From NCBI RefSeq assembly GCF_020410765.1, contig NZ_CP084541.1, positions 3,042,501 to 3,106,500 of the forward strand: DNA of 64,000 nt. Direction: 5' to 3'. Made by a program: the position numbers and the translations under genes. The notes below the pieces were generated by a model. It made no database searches. It saw only the letters and a program-made list of their open reading frames with translations, and had not been told where the DNA came from. Each line of letters begins with the position of its first letter. The stretch's first letter is position 1. Origin of the DNA: Streptomyces marincola (GTDB lineage Bacteria; Actinomycetota; Actinomycetes; Streptomycetales; Streptomycetaceae). Of the stretch, positions 25,759 to 34,845 are shown piece after piece.

Positions 25759-26172
25759 GCCGGGAGCCTCGCGCTGGTGGGCCGGGCGCCGGGCGGTGCC
25801 CGGCCCACCGGCGCCGGGGACATCGCGGAACGGGCCCCCTGATCGGCGGGCGCCGCGGACGGCCGCCGCGGCGGGGGACGACAGGAGCGGCAGGGCCGCC
25901 AGGTGCTCCTCGGGCACGAGGAACGCGTCGGCCGGCACCGGCAGCCGGGGCGCGAGCCGGGCGATCAGCGCCTGCTCGGCGTCCGGCGGTGCCGGAACGG
26001 CGCGCCCGACACCACCTCGCGCCCGTGGCCGTGCGGCTCGTCGGGCCCGTCGCGGAACAGCGCGTCGGCCGGCTCCGCGCCATCGGGAGCCGGCGGCCGC
26101 GTCCACGCCCATCTCCATTTCGTCCACGCCGTGCACAACGACCGTCCGTGCCCGGGACACCGCCGTCGGCGC
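25759..26172 (-). pseudogene. Possible frameshifted gene remnant
   Basis: This 414-bp gap has no intact gene. On the minus strand, protein-like segments appear in different frames: one reads PDGAEPADALFRDGPDEPHG near 26050-26090, and another, PDAEQALIARLAPRLPVPAD followed by AFLVPEEHLAALPLLSS, lies near 25890-25985. Joining them needs at least one frameshift. The parent family is not recognised. It could be a decayed gene or chance codon bias in high-GC DNA. Confidence 0.3.
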
Positions 26173-27882
26173 TCACCCCCCGGCCCCGTCGTCAGACGAG
26201 CGCCGCAGCTCGGCCCCGAGGGCGGCCACGAGCCGCCACACCGTGTCGATGAGGAACACGAAGCCCCAGATGCGCCCCGCGTTCCACAACAACTCCCGCG
26301 CCCCGGTGAGCTCGTCGGGGGCGCGCCCCGACATCAGCACCTCCGCGGTGTCGCCGCTGATCACGTCCGCCGCCCAGGAGAGGCCGGCGAACAGGAGCGC
26401 GACCTGGGCGACGGCGAACACCGCGGCGTGCCTGGCTATCGCCGCGCCCGCCTCCCGCAGCCCGTCCGGCCGCCGCGCGGCCGGCGCGGGACGCGGCACC
26501 CCGGCCGCCCCCGCGGTCCCCGCCGGCTCCGAACCCCCGGCGGGCGCGACCGGCGCGGTGGCGGCCAGGACCGCCCGCGGGGCGCGGCCCGTCCCGTCCG
26601 CCGCCCCGGTGCCCCCGGGGCGACCCTGCTCCCCGGGCCCCGGCTCCCGGCCCGCCGCTGCGTCCGGCTTCCTGGGCGGGGGCGGCGGGAAGTTCCGCAC
26701 GCCGAGAGCCCGGACGGACAGCGGAACGATCGCGGCACCGGCCAGGATCACCGCGGCGGCGGCCACGCACGCCACCTCCCACGAGGCCCGTTCGTACAGC
26801 AGTCCGGCCGCTACGGTGCCGATCGCGCCGCCGACCAGCGCGGCGGACTCGTACAGCCCCATGCCGCGGCCCACCCGTTCGCTGCCCGACGCCTCGGCTA
26901 TGACGGCCTCCTGCACCGGCATCACCGCCGCCCACGCCACACCGCTCAGCACCCAGAGGGCGGCGACGGCATAGGGGTTGGGCGCCCAGGCCAGGCCGAG
27001 GGCGAACACCGCGCTCGCCACCGAGGCCAGCGCCAGGACCGCGGTCCTGCCGAACCGGACCACGAACGCGTGCAGGTACTCGGGCAGCAGCCCCGCGGCG
27101 ACGGCCCCCGGGAGGAACACGTAGGCGACCTCGATCACTTCGAGGCCGAAGCCCCGTTGCAGATGCAGCAGCAGGAGCAGCCCGATCGCCGCCTCTGCCG
27201 TCATCGTGAGGGCGACCGCGCACAGCATCGGCCGCAGCCTCCGGGCCAGGCCGCCGCCCCGGGTCCCCGCGGCGTCCGCGCCGCCGCCCGCCGGGGAGCC
27301 CGCCGCGGCGGAACCGCGGCGCGGACTGCTCAGCAGCGCGCCCGCCGCGACGAGGCAGGCCGCGGCGCAGCCGAGGAACACGGCGCGGAAGTCGGCGGCC
27401 GACAGCAGCGTCAGGCCGGCGAAGAACGCGATCCACGCGCCGTTCTCCCTGGCCGCCATGAGCCGCGGGTAGACGCCCGAGTCGTCCGCGAGGCGCTCCC
27501 CGATCATCGCGCGGACCGTCACCCACAGCAGCGCGCCGCCCACGCCGCCGAGGGCCGCCGCCGCCCAGGCCGCGGCCATGGAGCCGGCGAACGCGTACCC
27601 CGCGCAGGCCAGCGCGTAGAGGACCGCCCCCGAGGCGGCGACGCGGCGGCGGTCGCGGGTGTCGGCGAGGACGCCTGCGAAGGGTCGCGCGACGACCGAG
27701 ACCACCATCTCAAGACCGACGAGCAGGCCCACCTCGCCCGCGTCCGCGCCGAGCGCCATGCCCGCCCAGAGCGGGAGGAGGAAGTCGATCAGCTCGGCCG
27801 GACCGTTCGCGAGGGCGGACGCGAGCAGCGCCCGTTTCTCCCGCGATTCGGCCGGCCGATCGCTCAGCGTTGCCCCAGACAT
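26173..27882 (-). CDS. MFS transporter with extra C-terminal membrane domain
   Basis: A 569-aa protein whose first about 405 residues form a 12-span MFS unit (e.g. the cytoplasmic ADTRDRRRV loop between TM2 and TM3). A Pro/Ala/Gly-rich linker (about 410-480) follows, then two further hydrophobic segments (about 490-515 and 540-560). The C-terminal piece is absent from ordinary MFS exporters and is unidentified. The substrate is unknown. ATG 27882 lies 54 bp from the divergent TetR-type gene start, a standard repressor/efflux arrangement, so the TetR protein probably controls this gene. Confidence 0.85.
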   Translation of the reverse strand: MSGATLSDRPAESREKRALLASALANGPAELIDFLLPLWAGMALGADAGEVGLLVGLEMVVSVVARPFAGVLADTRDRRRVAASGAVLYALACAGYAFAGSMAAAWAAAALGGVGGALLWVTVRAMIGERLADDSGVYPRLMAARENGAWIAFFAGLTLLSAADFRAVFLGCAAACLVAAGALLSSPRRGSAAAGSPAGGGADAAGTRGGGLARRLRPMLCAVALTMTAEAAIGLLLLLHLQRGFGLEVIEVAYVFLPGAVAAGLLPEYLHAFVVRFGRTAVLALASVASAVFALGLAWAPNPYAVAALWVLSGVAWAAVMPVQEAVIAEASGSERVGRGMGLYESAALVGGAIGTVAAGLLYERASWEVACVAAAAVILAGAAIVPLSVRALGVRNFPPPPPRKPDAAAGREPGPGEQGRPGGTGAADGTGRAPRAVLAATAPVAPAGGSEPAGTAGAAGVPRPAPAARRPDGLREAGAAIARHAAVFAVAQVALLFAGLSWAADVISGDTAEVLMSGRAPDELTGARELLWNAGRIWGFVFLIDTVWRLVAALGAELRRSSDDGAGG

Positions 27883-27936
27883 GCACGCAGCGTAACAGAA
27901 CACCTGCTCCACTACGAGGGTTTCTATGATGCCCTT

Positions 27937-28539
27937 GTGCCCCGTCACGTCGACCCCGAGGAACGCCGCAGGCAGGTGGCCGAGGCCCTGTGGCGCCTGG
28001 TGGTGCGCGAGGGGCTCGAACGGGCGACCGTGCGCGCCGTCGCGGCCGAGGCGGGGCTCTCGCTCGGCGCCGTCAGTCACTACTTCTCCAGCCAGGAGGC
28101 GCTGCGGCTGTACGCGCTCGACCTCGTCAACCAGCGCGACAACGAGCGCATGGCCGCCCTGTCGCGCGAGGGCACCGCGCGCGAGATCGTCGAACGCCAC
28201 GTGTGGGCGATGCTGCCGTTCGACGAGTGGTCGTACGAGTCGAGCCTGGTCTTCTACTCGTTCCTGGTCCAGGCGCGCACCGATCCCGCGTACCGCGACG
28301 CCACCGCGGCCATCAACCGCGAGATCGAGGCCCTGTGCCGGTCGGGCGTCGAACTGCTCGCGCGCCGCGGCGAGATCGCCCCGGGCCACGACCTTGAGGA
28401 ACTGACCGCGGCGTTCCGCGCACTGGTCGAGGGGCTGACGTTCCAGGGCGTGATGTGGCCGGAGAGCACGGACCACGACACGATGCGCGCGGTCGTCCGC
28501 CACTGGCTCGACTCCCTCGCTGCGCCGCCCCGCGGCTGA
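27937..28539 (+). CDS. TetR-family regulator
   Basis: A 200-aa protein with an N-terminal HTH (VPRHVDPEERRRQVAEALWR, then LSLGAVSHYFSSQEALRLYA) and a TetR_C_6-like ligand domain. It resembles BetI/PsrA-type repressors in its HTH, but the context is efflux. GTG 27937 is used; GAGGG lies 16 nt upstream, so the mRNA may be nearly leaderless. Its start is 54 bp from the divergent MFS gene start, and the shared spacer probably holds one operator for both genes. Confidence 0.87.
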   Translation: MPRHVDPEERRRQVAEALWRLVVREGLERATVRAVAAEAGLSLGAVSHYFSSQEALRLYALDLVNQRDNERMAALSREGTAREIVERHVWAMLPFDEWSYESSLVFYSFLVQARTDPAYRDATAAINREIEALCRSGVELLARRGEIAPGHDLEELTAAFRALVEGLTFQGVMWPESTDHDTMRAVVRHWLDSLAAPPRG

Positions 28540-28778
28540 CTCCGCCCCCGCCCGCTCCCCCTTCCGCCGGCTCGCGCCCCCGCGCGCGCCGCCGGTCGAG
28601 CGCCCCGCCGCCGACCGCGCGCCGTGCGCCGCGCCGGGACGCCTCTGCTCCATTGGAACGGCCCGCCCGGCCCGGCAGGTCGTGGCGACGGCCTGTCGCC
28701 ACCCGGTTCCGGCGAACCCGGCCGCGCGTACGTCAGGATCTCCGCGCCGCTCACGGCGGGTGGCGGAAGGAGAACGCC

Positions 28779-30365
28779 GTGCTTGGTCTGGTGCTCGTCG
28801 TGGTCCTCGGGGCCGCGGTGCTGGTCTGCGACCTCGCAGGCCGCCACCTGCACATCGCGACGCCTGTACTTCTGCTCGTCGCGGGCACGCTGCTCGGGTT
28901 CCTGCCGGGCCTGAGCGAGGTGCGCCTGCCGCCCGAGACGATGCTGCTGCTGTTCCTCCCCGCGCTGCTCTACTGGGAGAGCCTGACCACGTCGCCGCGC
29001 GAGATCCGCCGCGACCTGCGGGGCATCGTGCTGATGAGCACCCTGCTCGTCCTGGCCACGGCCGCCGCGGTCGCGACCGCCGCCCACGCGCTCGGGCTGC
29101 CGTGGGGGCCCGCGTGGGTGCTCGGAGCGGCGGTCGCGCCGACCGACGCGACGGCCGTCGGCGTGCTCGCCGGGGCCCTGCCCCGCCGCAACATCACCCA
29201 GCTGCGTGCGGAGAGCCTGGTCAACGACGGCACCGCCCTGGTCGTCCACGGCCTGGCCATCGGCATCACGATCGGCCAGGAGAACCTGGCCCCCGGGCAC
29301 GTCACGGGCCTGTTCCTGCTCGCCTACGCCGGCGGCGTGGCGGCCGGGGCGCTCACCGCGTGGGTCGCCGTGCGGGTCAGGCGCCACCTCGACGACCCGT
29401 TGCAGGAGAGCGCGGCCATCATCCTGATCCCCTTCACCGCCTTCCTGCTCGCGGAGTCGGCGCACGCCTCGGGTGTGCTGGCCGTCGTGGTGTGCGGGCT
29501 CTCGATGAGCCAGGCCGGGCCGCGGGTCGGGCTGCCGGGCACGCGCCGGCAGACGGAGGAGTTCTGGTCACTCGCGATCTTCCTGCTGAACGGCTCCCTG
29601 TTCGTGCTCGTCGGCCTTGAGGCGCAGGCCGCCGCCCGCAACCTGACGAGCGACGATCTCGTGCACGCCCTGGCCATCGTGCTGGTCGCCTGCGCCACGC
29701 TCGCGGCGGTGCGCTTCGCGTTCCTGTTCGGCGTGATCGACCTGATGTACGCCGTGGATCGCCACCCGCGCCGGCGCACGCGCCGGGTAAGCCCGAGGGC
29801 GCGCGTGGTCGCCGGTGTGGCCGGGTTCCGCGGCGCGGTGTCGCTCGCGGCAGCGCTCGCCGTGCCGCACGCGCTCGACTCGGGCGCCCCGTTCCCCCAC
29901 CGCGACGTGATCGTGTTCGTCACCTCGGGGGTCGTCGTGGTCACCGTTGTCGCCCAGGGCCTGCTGCTGCCCCCGGTGATCCGCTGGGCCCGCCTGCCGC
30001 GCGACACCGCGGTCGAGGAGGAACTGCGCCTGGCCAGGGAGACCGCGCTCCGGGAGGCGCTGGCCGCGCTCCCCGAGGTCGCGGGCGGGCTCGGCAGCGA
30101 CCCCGAGGTCGTGGAGCGCCTGCGCCGGGAGTACCGCACCCACCTCGCCCTGATCGCGGCCCATGACGGCGACGGCGACGAGGAACCGGCGGTCCGGCGG
30201 GACCGGCACTACACGGCCCTCGGGCTCGCCCTGCTGAGGCGCAAACGCGCCACCATGATCCGCCTGCGCGACGAGGGGCGCATCGACGACACCGTGCTGC
30301 GCACGCTCCAGACGATGCTGGACGCCGAGGAAGTGCGGTTGCTGAGGCACCAGTCGACGGACTGA
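28779..30365 (+). CDS. CPA1-type Na+/H+ antiporter
   Basis: A 528-aa membrane protein with about 12 spans, starting VLGLVLVVVLGAAVLV. It carries the CPA1 signatures LLFLPALLYWES in TM3, the antiporter core GAAVAPTDATAVG (ND/TD ion site in TM5) and AESLVNDGTALV (TM6), and RGAVSLAAALAVP later. It is predicted to exchange cytosolic Na+ (or K+) for protons, contributing to pH and salt tolerance. The hydrophilic C-terminus (about 400-528) is presumably regulatory. GTG 28779 is fixed by GGAAGGAGA 6 nt upstream. No partner gene is needed. Confidence 0.9.
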   Translation: MLGLVLVVVLGAAVLVCDLAGRHLHIATPVLLLVAGTLLGFLPGLSEVRLPPETMLLLFLPALLYWESLTTSPREIRRDLRGIVLMSTLLVLATAAAVATAAHALGLPWGPAWVLGAAVAPTDATAVGVLAGALPRRNITQLRAESLVNDGTALVVHGLAIGITIGQENLAPGHVTGLFLLAYAGGVAAGALTAWVAVRVRRHLDDPLQESAAIILIPFTAFLLAESAHASGVLAVVVCGLSMSQAGPRVGLPGTRRQTEEFWSLAIFLLNGSLFVLVGLEAQAAARNLTSDDLVHALAIVLVACATLAAVRFAFLFGVIDLMYAVDRHPRRRTRRVSPRARVVAGVAGFRGAVSLAAALAVPHALDSGAPFPHRDVIVFVTSGVVVVTVVAQGLLLPPVIRWARLPRDTAVEEELRLARETALREALAALPEVAGGLGSDPEVVERLRREYRTHLALIAAHDGDGDEEPAVRRDRHYTALGLALLRRKRATMIRLRDEGRIDDTVLRTLQTMLDAEEVRLLRHQSTD

Positions 30366-30403
30366 CCCGCCGGGCGCGGCGGTACAGCGCGCGCCGTACC
30401 CCG

Positions 30404-30435
30404 CCGGCGCGCGCCCCACGAAGGGCGCGCGCCGG
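30404..30435. terminator. Perfect 13-bp bidirectional terminator
   Basis: CCGGCGCGCGCCC (30404-30416) pairs exactly with GGGCGCGCGCCGG (30423-30435) around a 6-nt loop CACGAA. It lies between the convergent antiporter and alcohol dehydrogenase genes, so it can stop transcripts from both sides. Confidence 0.8.
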
Positions 30436-30460
30436 GCCCAGGGCACGGTCGAGGGCGCGT

Positions 30461-31477
30461 TCAGGGGCGCAGGAGCGTTTTGATGGCGCGGCGTTCGTCC
30501 ATGGCGCGGTAACCCTCGCCCACCCGGTCGAGCGGCAGCGCGAGGTCGAAGACCCGGCCCGGGTCGATCCGGCCGGACAGGACGCGTTCGACGAGGTCGG
30601 GCAGGTACGCGCGCACGGGGGCGGGTCCGCCGCGCAGCGCGACATGTGACTGGAAGAGCTCCACCCCGTCGAAGACCGCGTCGTGCGGGACGCCGACGAA
30701 ACCGACGTTCCCGCCGGGGCGGGCGGAGCGCAGCGCCTGCCGCAGCGACTCCTGGGTCCCGACGCATTCGAGCACCGCGTCCGCGCCGATGCCCCCGGTC
30801 AGCTCCTTGACGCGGGCCACGCCCTCGTCGCCGCGCTCCGTGACGATCTCGGTGGCACCGAACGCGGTGGCGAGCCGCTGCCGGTCCTCGTGCCGGCTCA
30901 TCGCGATGACGCGCTCGGCGCCGAACTCCTTGGCCGCGATGACCGCGCACAGGCCGACGGCGCCGTCACCGACGACGACCGCGGTCGAGCCCGGCCGCAC
31001 CCTCGCGGCCACGGCCGCGTACCAGCCGGTCCCCAGGACGTCCGAGGCGGCGAGCAGGCCGGGCACGAACGCGGCGTCCGGGTGCTCCGGCGTGGCGACC
31101 AGCGTGCCGTCGGCCAGGGGGACGCGCACGTACTCCGCCTGGCAACCGCCGACGAACTCCCGGCGCACGCAGTTGCTCTGGTAGCCGTTGCGGCAGTTGG
31201 GGCAGGTGTTGTCCGAGGCGAAGAACGAGCCCACGACGAACTGGCCCGGCCTGATCCGCGCGACGTCGCCGCCGACCTCCTCGACGACGCCGACGTATTC
31301 GTGGCCCATCGGCGCGGGCTCGACGACCGGGTCGACGCCCCGGTAGGGCCACAGGTCGGAGCCGCACACGCAGGCGGCGACCGTCCGGATGATCGCGTCG
31401 GTCGGCTCGATGATCTTCGGGTCCTCGCGCGTCTCCAGACGCACGTCCCCGGGAGCGTGGATGACGGCTCCGCGCAT
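30461..31477 (-). CDS. Zinc-dependent alcohol dehydrogenase family protein
   Basis: A 338-aa medium-chain dehydrogenase. It has the catalytic zinc ligands in VCGSDLWPY (Cys) and GHEYVGVVEEVG (His-Glu), and the structural zinc cluster in NTCPNCRNGYQSNC (three of four typical cysteines recognisable, the fourth at the end). The NAD(P)-binding glycine motif is VVGDGAVGLCAVIAA. Members oxidise alcohols or reduce aldehydes; the substrate cannot be told from sequence. ATG 31477 has GAGGACC 6-12 nt upstream. It stands alone, divergent from the Hsp70-like operon. Confidence 0.9.
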   Translation of the reverse strand: MRGAVIHAPGDVRLETREDPKIIEPTDAIIRTVAACVCGSDLWPYRGVDPVVEPAPMGHEYVGVVEEVGGDVARIRPGQFVVGSFFASDNTCPNCRNGYQSNCVRREFVGGCQAEYVRVPLADGTLVATPEHPDAAFVPGLLAASDVLGTGWYAAVAARVRPGSTAVVVGDGAVGLCAVIAAKEFGAERVIAMSRHEDRQRLATAFGATEIVTERGDEGVARVKELTGGIGADAVLECVGTQESLRQALRSARPGGNVGFVGVPHDAVFDGVELFQSHVALRGGPAPVRAYLPDLVERVLSGRIDPGRVFDLALPLDRVGEGYRAMDERRAIKTLLRP

Positions 31478-31804
31478 GATGGTGGTCCTCGCGTTCCTGT
31501 CGCTTGCCTCGTGCCGGCGTTCCGGTGCGGGTCCGGACGCCTCGATGCGGATGCTGACAGAGGAGTACCTCACCCGGGGGCGTGCTACTCCGCCACACCC
31601 CCGCTTGCGCGCCCAGCGCACACGCCGGAGCACACGACGCGCGAATAACGGCCGCCGCACGCTCCGGTATATCTCCAACAAGGCGTCGCCACCGCCTACT
31701 TGACCGCACGTCACACCATGGCCACGAAATCGCCGCATTCAGGCCCGCCCGGTGACCCCAACCCGTACGCTCGACGGCAGCGGCTCACTCAAACGGGGGC
31801 ATCC
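31478..31804. promoter_or_regulatory. Divergent promoter region of the Hsp70-like operon
   Basis: This 327-bp region between the divergent ADH and Hsp70-like genes has lower GC in its right half. TTGACC (31700-31705) and TATATC (around 31670) are promoter-like hexamers but no pair has correct spacing for the operon. GGGGG (31795-31799) serves as the RBS of the Hsp70-like gene. No HAIR or CIRCE heat-shock operator was recognised. Confidence 0.35.
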
Positions 31805-33685
31805 ATGGCAATCCCCTCCCGCTCCACCTCCTTCACGCCCAAAGTCGTCGTTGCCATCGACTTCGGCACCCACGGCTCAGGATTCGCACTGGCCAGGGTC
31901 GCCGCGCTGAACGACCGTGCCACCCAGCGCGTCATCACCTACCAGACGTTCACCGTGACCCAGGACACGACCTACCCCAAGGACCTGACCGCCGTCCTCG
32001 TGGACGCCGACCGGACGCCCGTCGCGTTCGGCAACAAGGCGCGCGACCAGTGGCTGCGCCTGCTGGCCCGCGGCAACCCGGACCACCACGGCTACGCCGG
32101 CCGGTTCAAGATGGGCATCCAGCCGCGCGGCCTCGAATCCGGGGTCCCCCGGTTCGAGGGCAGCCTCGCCGGGGCCGATCGCGAGGTCGTCAAGAAGCTG
32201 ACCACGGCGACGCTGCGGCACATCAGCGGCGCGGCGCTCGACACCCTGCGCCGCATCAACGTGCAGGGCATCGCGCACACCGCCGACGACGTCCGCTGGT
32301 GCGTGACCGTGCCCGCCATCTGGGGCGAGGCGGAACGCGCGCTGATGCGCGCCGCCGCCGAGGCGGCCGGGCTGCCCGGCGACCAGGAGCGGCTGCTGCT
32401 GGTGCAGGAGCCGGAGGCGGCGGCCATCTACTGCGCCCTGTACACGGGGGCGCTGCTCGCGCCCGGCCGCCCGGAGGGGCGCCTGGACGTGGACGCGGCG
32501 CCCGGCAGCCGTTTCATGGTCGTGGACTGCGGCGGCGGCACGGTGGACATCACCAGTTACCGGCTGCGTCCCGAAGGCGTCGGGTCCGGCCGCCTTGAGG
32601 AGTCCAGGGTCGCCGACGGCGGCCGGCTCGGATCCGCCTACGTCAACCACGGATTCATGACCGACCTGCTCGCGGAACGCTTCGGAGCCGATCGACTCGC
32701 CACGTTACAGGCCGACTTCCCGCTCGAACTGGGTCAGCTCGAAAGCGTCTGGGAACGCGAGAAGGTCTCCCTCGCCTCCGAGACCGCCCCAGACGGCCGG
32801 CCGGTGATCGACGACCCGGTGTTCGTCGACGTGCCCGGCCGGGTGTGGGAGGTGCTCGACACCCCGACCCGCGAACGGCTGACCGCGCTCGCCGAGGGGG
32901 CCACGCACCTGATCGTGGTGACGCCTGGCGAGGTGAAGAAGCTGTTCGACGCGGTGGTCGACCCGATCATCGACGTGATCGAACGCCAACGCGCCCTCGA
33001 CCGCAGGGACGACCCGGCCGAGGTGGGCGAGGTGGCCGAGCAGATGGTCGTCGTGGGCGGCTTCGCCCGCTCCCCCTACCTGAGGGACGCGCTCGCGCAC
33101 CGCTTCGGCGACACGGCGCGCGTCGTCCTGCCCGAGGACCCGGCGGTCGCCGTACTGGCCGGTGCGGTCCACTTCGCCTACGACCCCTCGGTGATCTGGG
33201 GGCGCCGTTCCAAGTACACCTACGGGTTCGGCTGCGCACGCCCGTTCGAGGAGGGCGTCGATCCGCAGGAGAAGCGGTTCATCAACGACTTCGGTGAACC
33301 CCGGTGCAACGACCGCTTCGCCGTCATGGTCCGGCGCGCCGAGTCCGTTCCGGTCGACCGCACCGTGACGGGCACGCTCAGGATCTCGCCCTCCACGCGG
33401 GTGGCCACGCTGCCGATCGTCGCGACGTACGCGCCGGACCCCAGGTACGACGACGAGGAGGGCGTCGAGCAGTTGGCCGCCCTGGCCATCGACGTCTCCT
33501 CGTCGCACGGCAGCACCAAGGACTGGCGGTACGCGGACATCGACTTCTCCTTCGGAACGACCGAGTTGACGGTCGAGGCGAAGGACCGCCAGACCGGTGC
33601 GGTCTTCAGGACGGAGGTCCGCTTCGACGAGCTGTACGGCAGGCGGAACAAGGGCCGCCGGGGGCCGGAGGGGAGGCGGTCGTGA
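31805..33685 (+). CDS. HSPA12-like Hsp70-family ATPase (first gene of five-gene operon)
   Basis: A 626-aa actin-fold ATPase. Phosphate loop 1 is AIDFGTHGSGFAL (Asp19, residues 17-29), phosphate loop 2 is VVDCGGGTVDITSY (about 237-250), and the adenosine motif is VVVGGFARSPYLRDAL (about 415-430). As in animal HSPA12 proteins there is no canonical substrate-binding domain; the last about 130 residues are a beta-rich tail. No DnaJ or GrpE gene is nearby, so this is not the housekeeping DnaK. ATG 31805 follows GGGGG. The stop overlaps the next start (GTGA), showing translational coupling. It is plausibly the NTP-dependent sensor or switch of the operon (inferred). Confidence 0.85.
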   Translation: MAIPSRSTSFTPKVVVAIDFGTHGSGFALARVAALNDRATQRVITYQTFTVTQDTTYPKDLTAVLVDADRTPVAFGNKARDQWLRLLARGNPDHHGYAGRFKMGIQPRGLESGVPRFEGSLAGADREVVKKLTTATLRHISGAALDTLRRINVQGIAHTADDVRWCVTVPAIWGEAERALMRAAAEAAGLPGDQERLLLVQEPEAAAIYCALYTGALLAPGRPEGRLDVDAAPGSRFMVVDCGGGTVDITSYRLRPEGVGSGRLEESRVADGGRLGSAYVNHGFMTDLLAERFGADRLATLQADFPLELGQLESVWEREKVSLASETAPDGRPVIDDPVFVDVPGRVWEVLDTPTRERLTALAEGATHLIVVTPGEVKKLFDAVVDPIIDVIERQRALDRRDDPAEVGEVAEQMVVVGGFARSPYLRDALAHRFGDTARVVLPEDPAVAVLAGAVHFAYDPSVIWGRRSKYTYGFGCARPFEEGVDPQEKRFINDFGEPRCNDRFAVMVRRAESVPVDRTVTGTLRISPSTRVATLPIVATYAPDPRYDDEEGVEQLAALAIDVSSSHGSTKDWRYADIDFSFGTTELTVEAKDRQTGAVFRTEVRFDELYGRRNKGRRGPEGRRS

Positions 33686-34845
33686 CGGACTCCTGGGCAA
33701 CGGGCGCGGGCGCGGGTTCCGGCGCGGGCGGGTCGTCCGGGGCGGGCGGGGGCGGCGGCGCGCGGGGCATTCCGCCGAAGCCCACCCATCCGCCCGCCGG
33801 CGCCCCCGCGCACACCGGCGCGTACCCGCACGCGCACGCCGGAGCGGACGCCGTCGGGAACGTTGCGGGCAACGCCGCGGGGAACGCCGAGGTCGCACGC
33901 CTCGACGAGTTGCAGGCGTGGCTCACCGATCTCTACGAGCAGTTCGGGCAGTTGTACGACGACGTCAGAACGCTGCGCCACGGCCGGACGAAAACCGCGC
34001 TCACCGCGCTCCAGACCACCGTGGACCGGCTCAGCCGGGACACGGCCGAACGGCTCGGCCGGCTGGACGCCGAGGTCAGGTCGCTGCGCACCGAGGTGCG
34101 GCAGCGGCTCGACGACGTCGAGGCCCGGGTGGCCAGGTTCGACGACGCGCTGGACGGCCTCATCGGCGCCCGGCACCAGGAGGCCATCGAGTCCGGCGAG
34201 GTCACCAGCGACCTGCACCGGCACCACCTGCGCAACTCCGAGGCGTACAGCGGCCTGATCCGGCAGCCGCTGCGCGGCCTGGCGATGCGGCTGTGCCCCG
34301 TCGGGACCACCGCGCGGGAGGAGCTGGCCGAGGCGCGGGCCCGCGCGGTGGCCGCCGTGCTGCGGCTGCTGTTCACCGAGGAAGCGGGGGGCGGCCCGCC
34401 GTCGGCGGACGCGCTCGCGGCCGCACTCGCCGCGCGCGGCTACCCGGCCCTCGGCGAGAAGGGGCTGTCCGCGCTCGCCAGGGTGTCGGACACCGCGGGC
34501 GCCGTGCGCCGAGGGCTGGCCGGCGACGGGCTGCCCGCCGTGCTGGACTTCGACGCCGACGTGGCAGCGCTGGGCTCCTGGCTGCCGTACAACGCGGGCA
34601 CCGGCGGGCCGGCGTTCCTCGTCGCGCCCGCCTACACCGTGCCGGGGGCGGAGCCGGGCGAGCTGACCAAGGCGCTGGTCTTCGTCGCCCCGGCGGCCGT
34701 CGGGGCGCGGGACACCGCGCCGGGCGCCCCACCGGCCGTTCCGCCGGGCGCCCCACCAGGCGTTCCACCGAGCACGGCGCCGTCCAACGCGCCGTCCAAC
34801 GCGCCGGGCGCGGGGGCGCGTCCGTCAGCGGGCGGGGCGGAGTGA
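33682..34845 (+). CDS. Unrecognised coiled-coil protein (second gene of operon)
   Basis: A 387-aa protein with no family I recognise. Residues 1-70 are a Gly/Ala/Pro/His-rich disordered head. About 75-175 is strongly helical and coiled-coil-like (VDRLSRDTAERLGRL, RTEVRQRLDDVEARV). The central part (about 190-330) is a helical and alpha/beta domain ending LPYNAGTGGPAFLVAP and TKALVFV. The final about 45 residues are Pro/Ala repeats. GTG 33682 has GGGGAGG 6 nt upstream and overlaps the Hsp70 stop. A scaffold or adaptor joining the ATPase to the membrane-active products is a reasonable guess only. Confidence 0.72.
   Translation: MTDSWATGAGAGSGAGGSSGAGGGGGARGIPPKPTHPPAGAPAHTGAYPHAHAGADAVGNVAGNAAGNAEVARLDELQAWLTDLYEQFGQLYDDVRTLRHGRTKTALTALQTTVDRLSRDTAERLGRLDAEVRSLRTEVRQRLDDVEARVARFDDALDGLIGARHQEAIESGEVTSDLHRHHLRNSEAYSGLIRQPLRGLAMRLCPVGTTAREELAEARARAVAAVLRLLFTEEAGGGPPSADALAAALAARGYPALGEKGLSALARVSDTAGAVRRGLAGDGLPAVLDFDADVAALGSWLPYNAGTGGPAFLVAPAYTVPGAEPGELTKALVFVAPAAVGARDTAPGAPPAVPPGAPPGVPPSTAPSNAPSNAPGAGARPSAGGAE

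Noticed and set aside
28540..28778. Small gene between the TetR and antiporter genes
   Set aside because: The frames are Arg/Pro-rich by GC bias only, with no RBS or start supporting a product.
31805..33685. Housekeeping dnaK operon
   Set aside because: The sequence is HSPA12-like without the classical substrate-binding domain, and no grpE, dnaJ or hspR follows.
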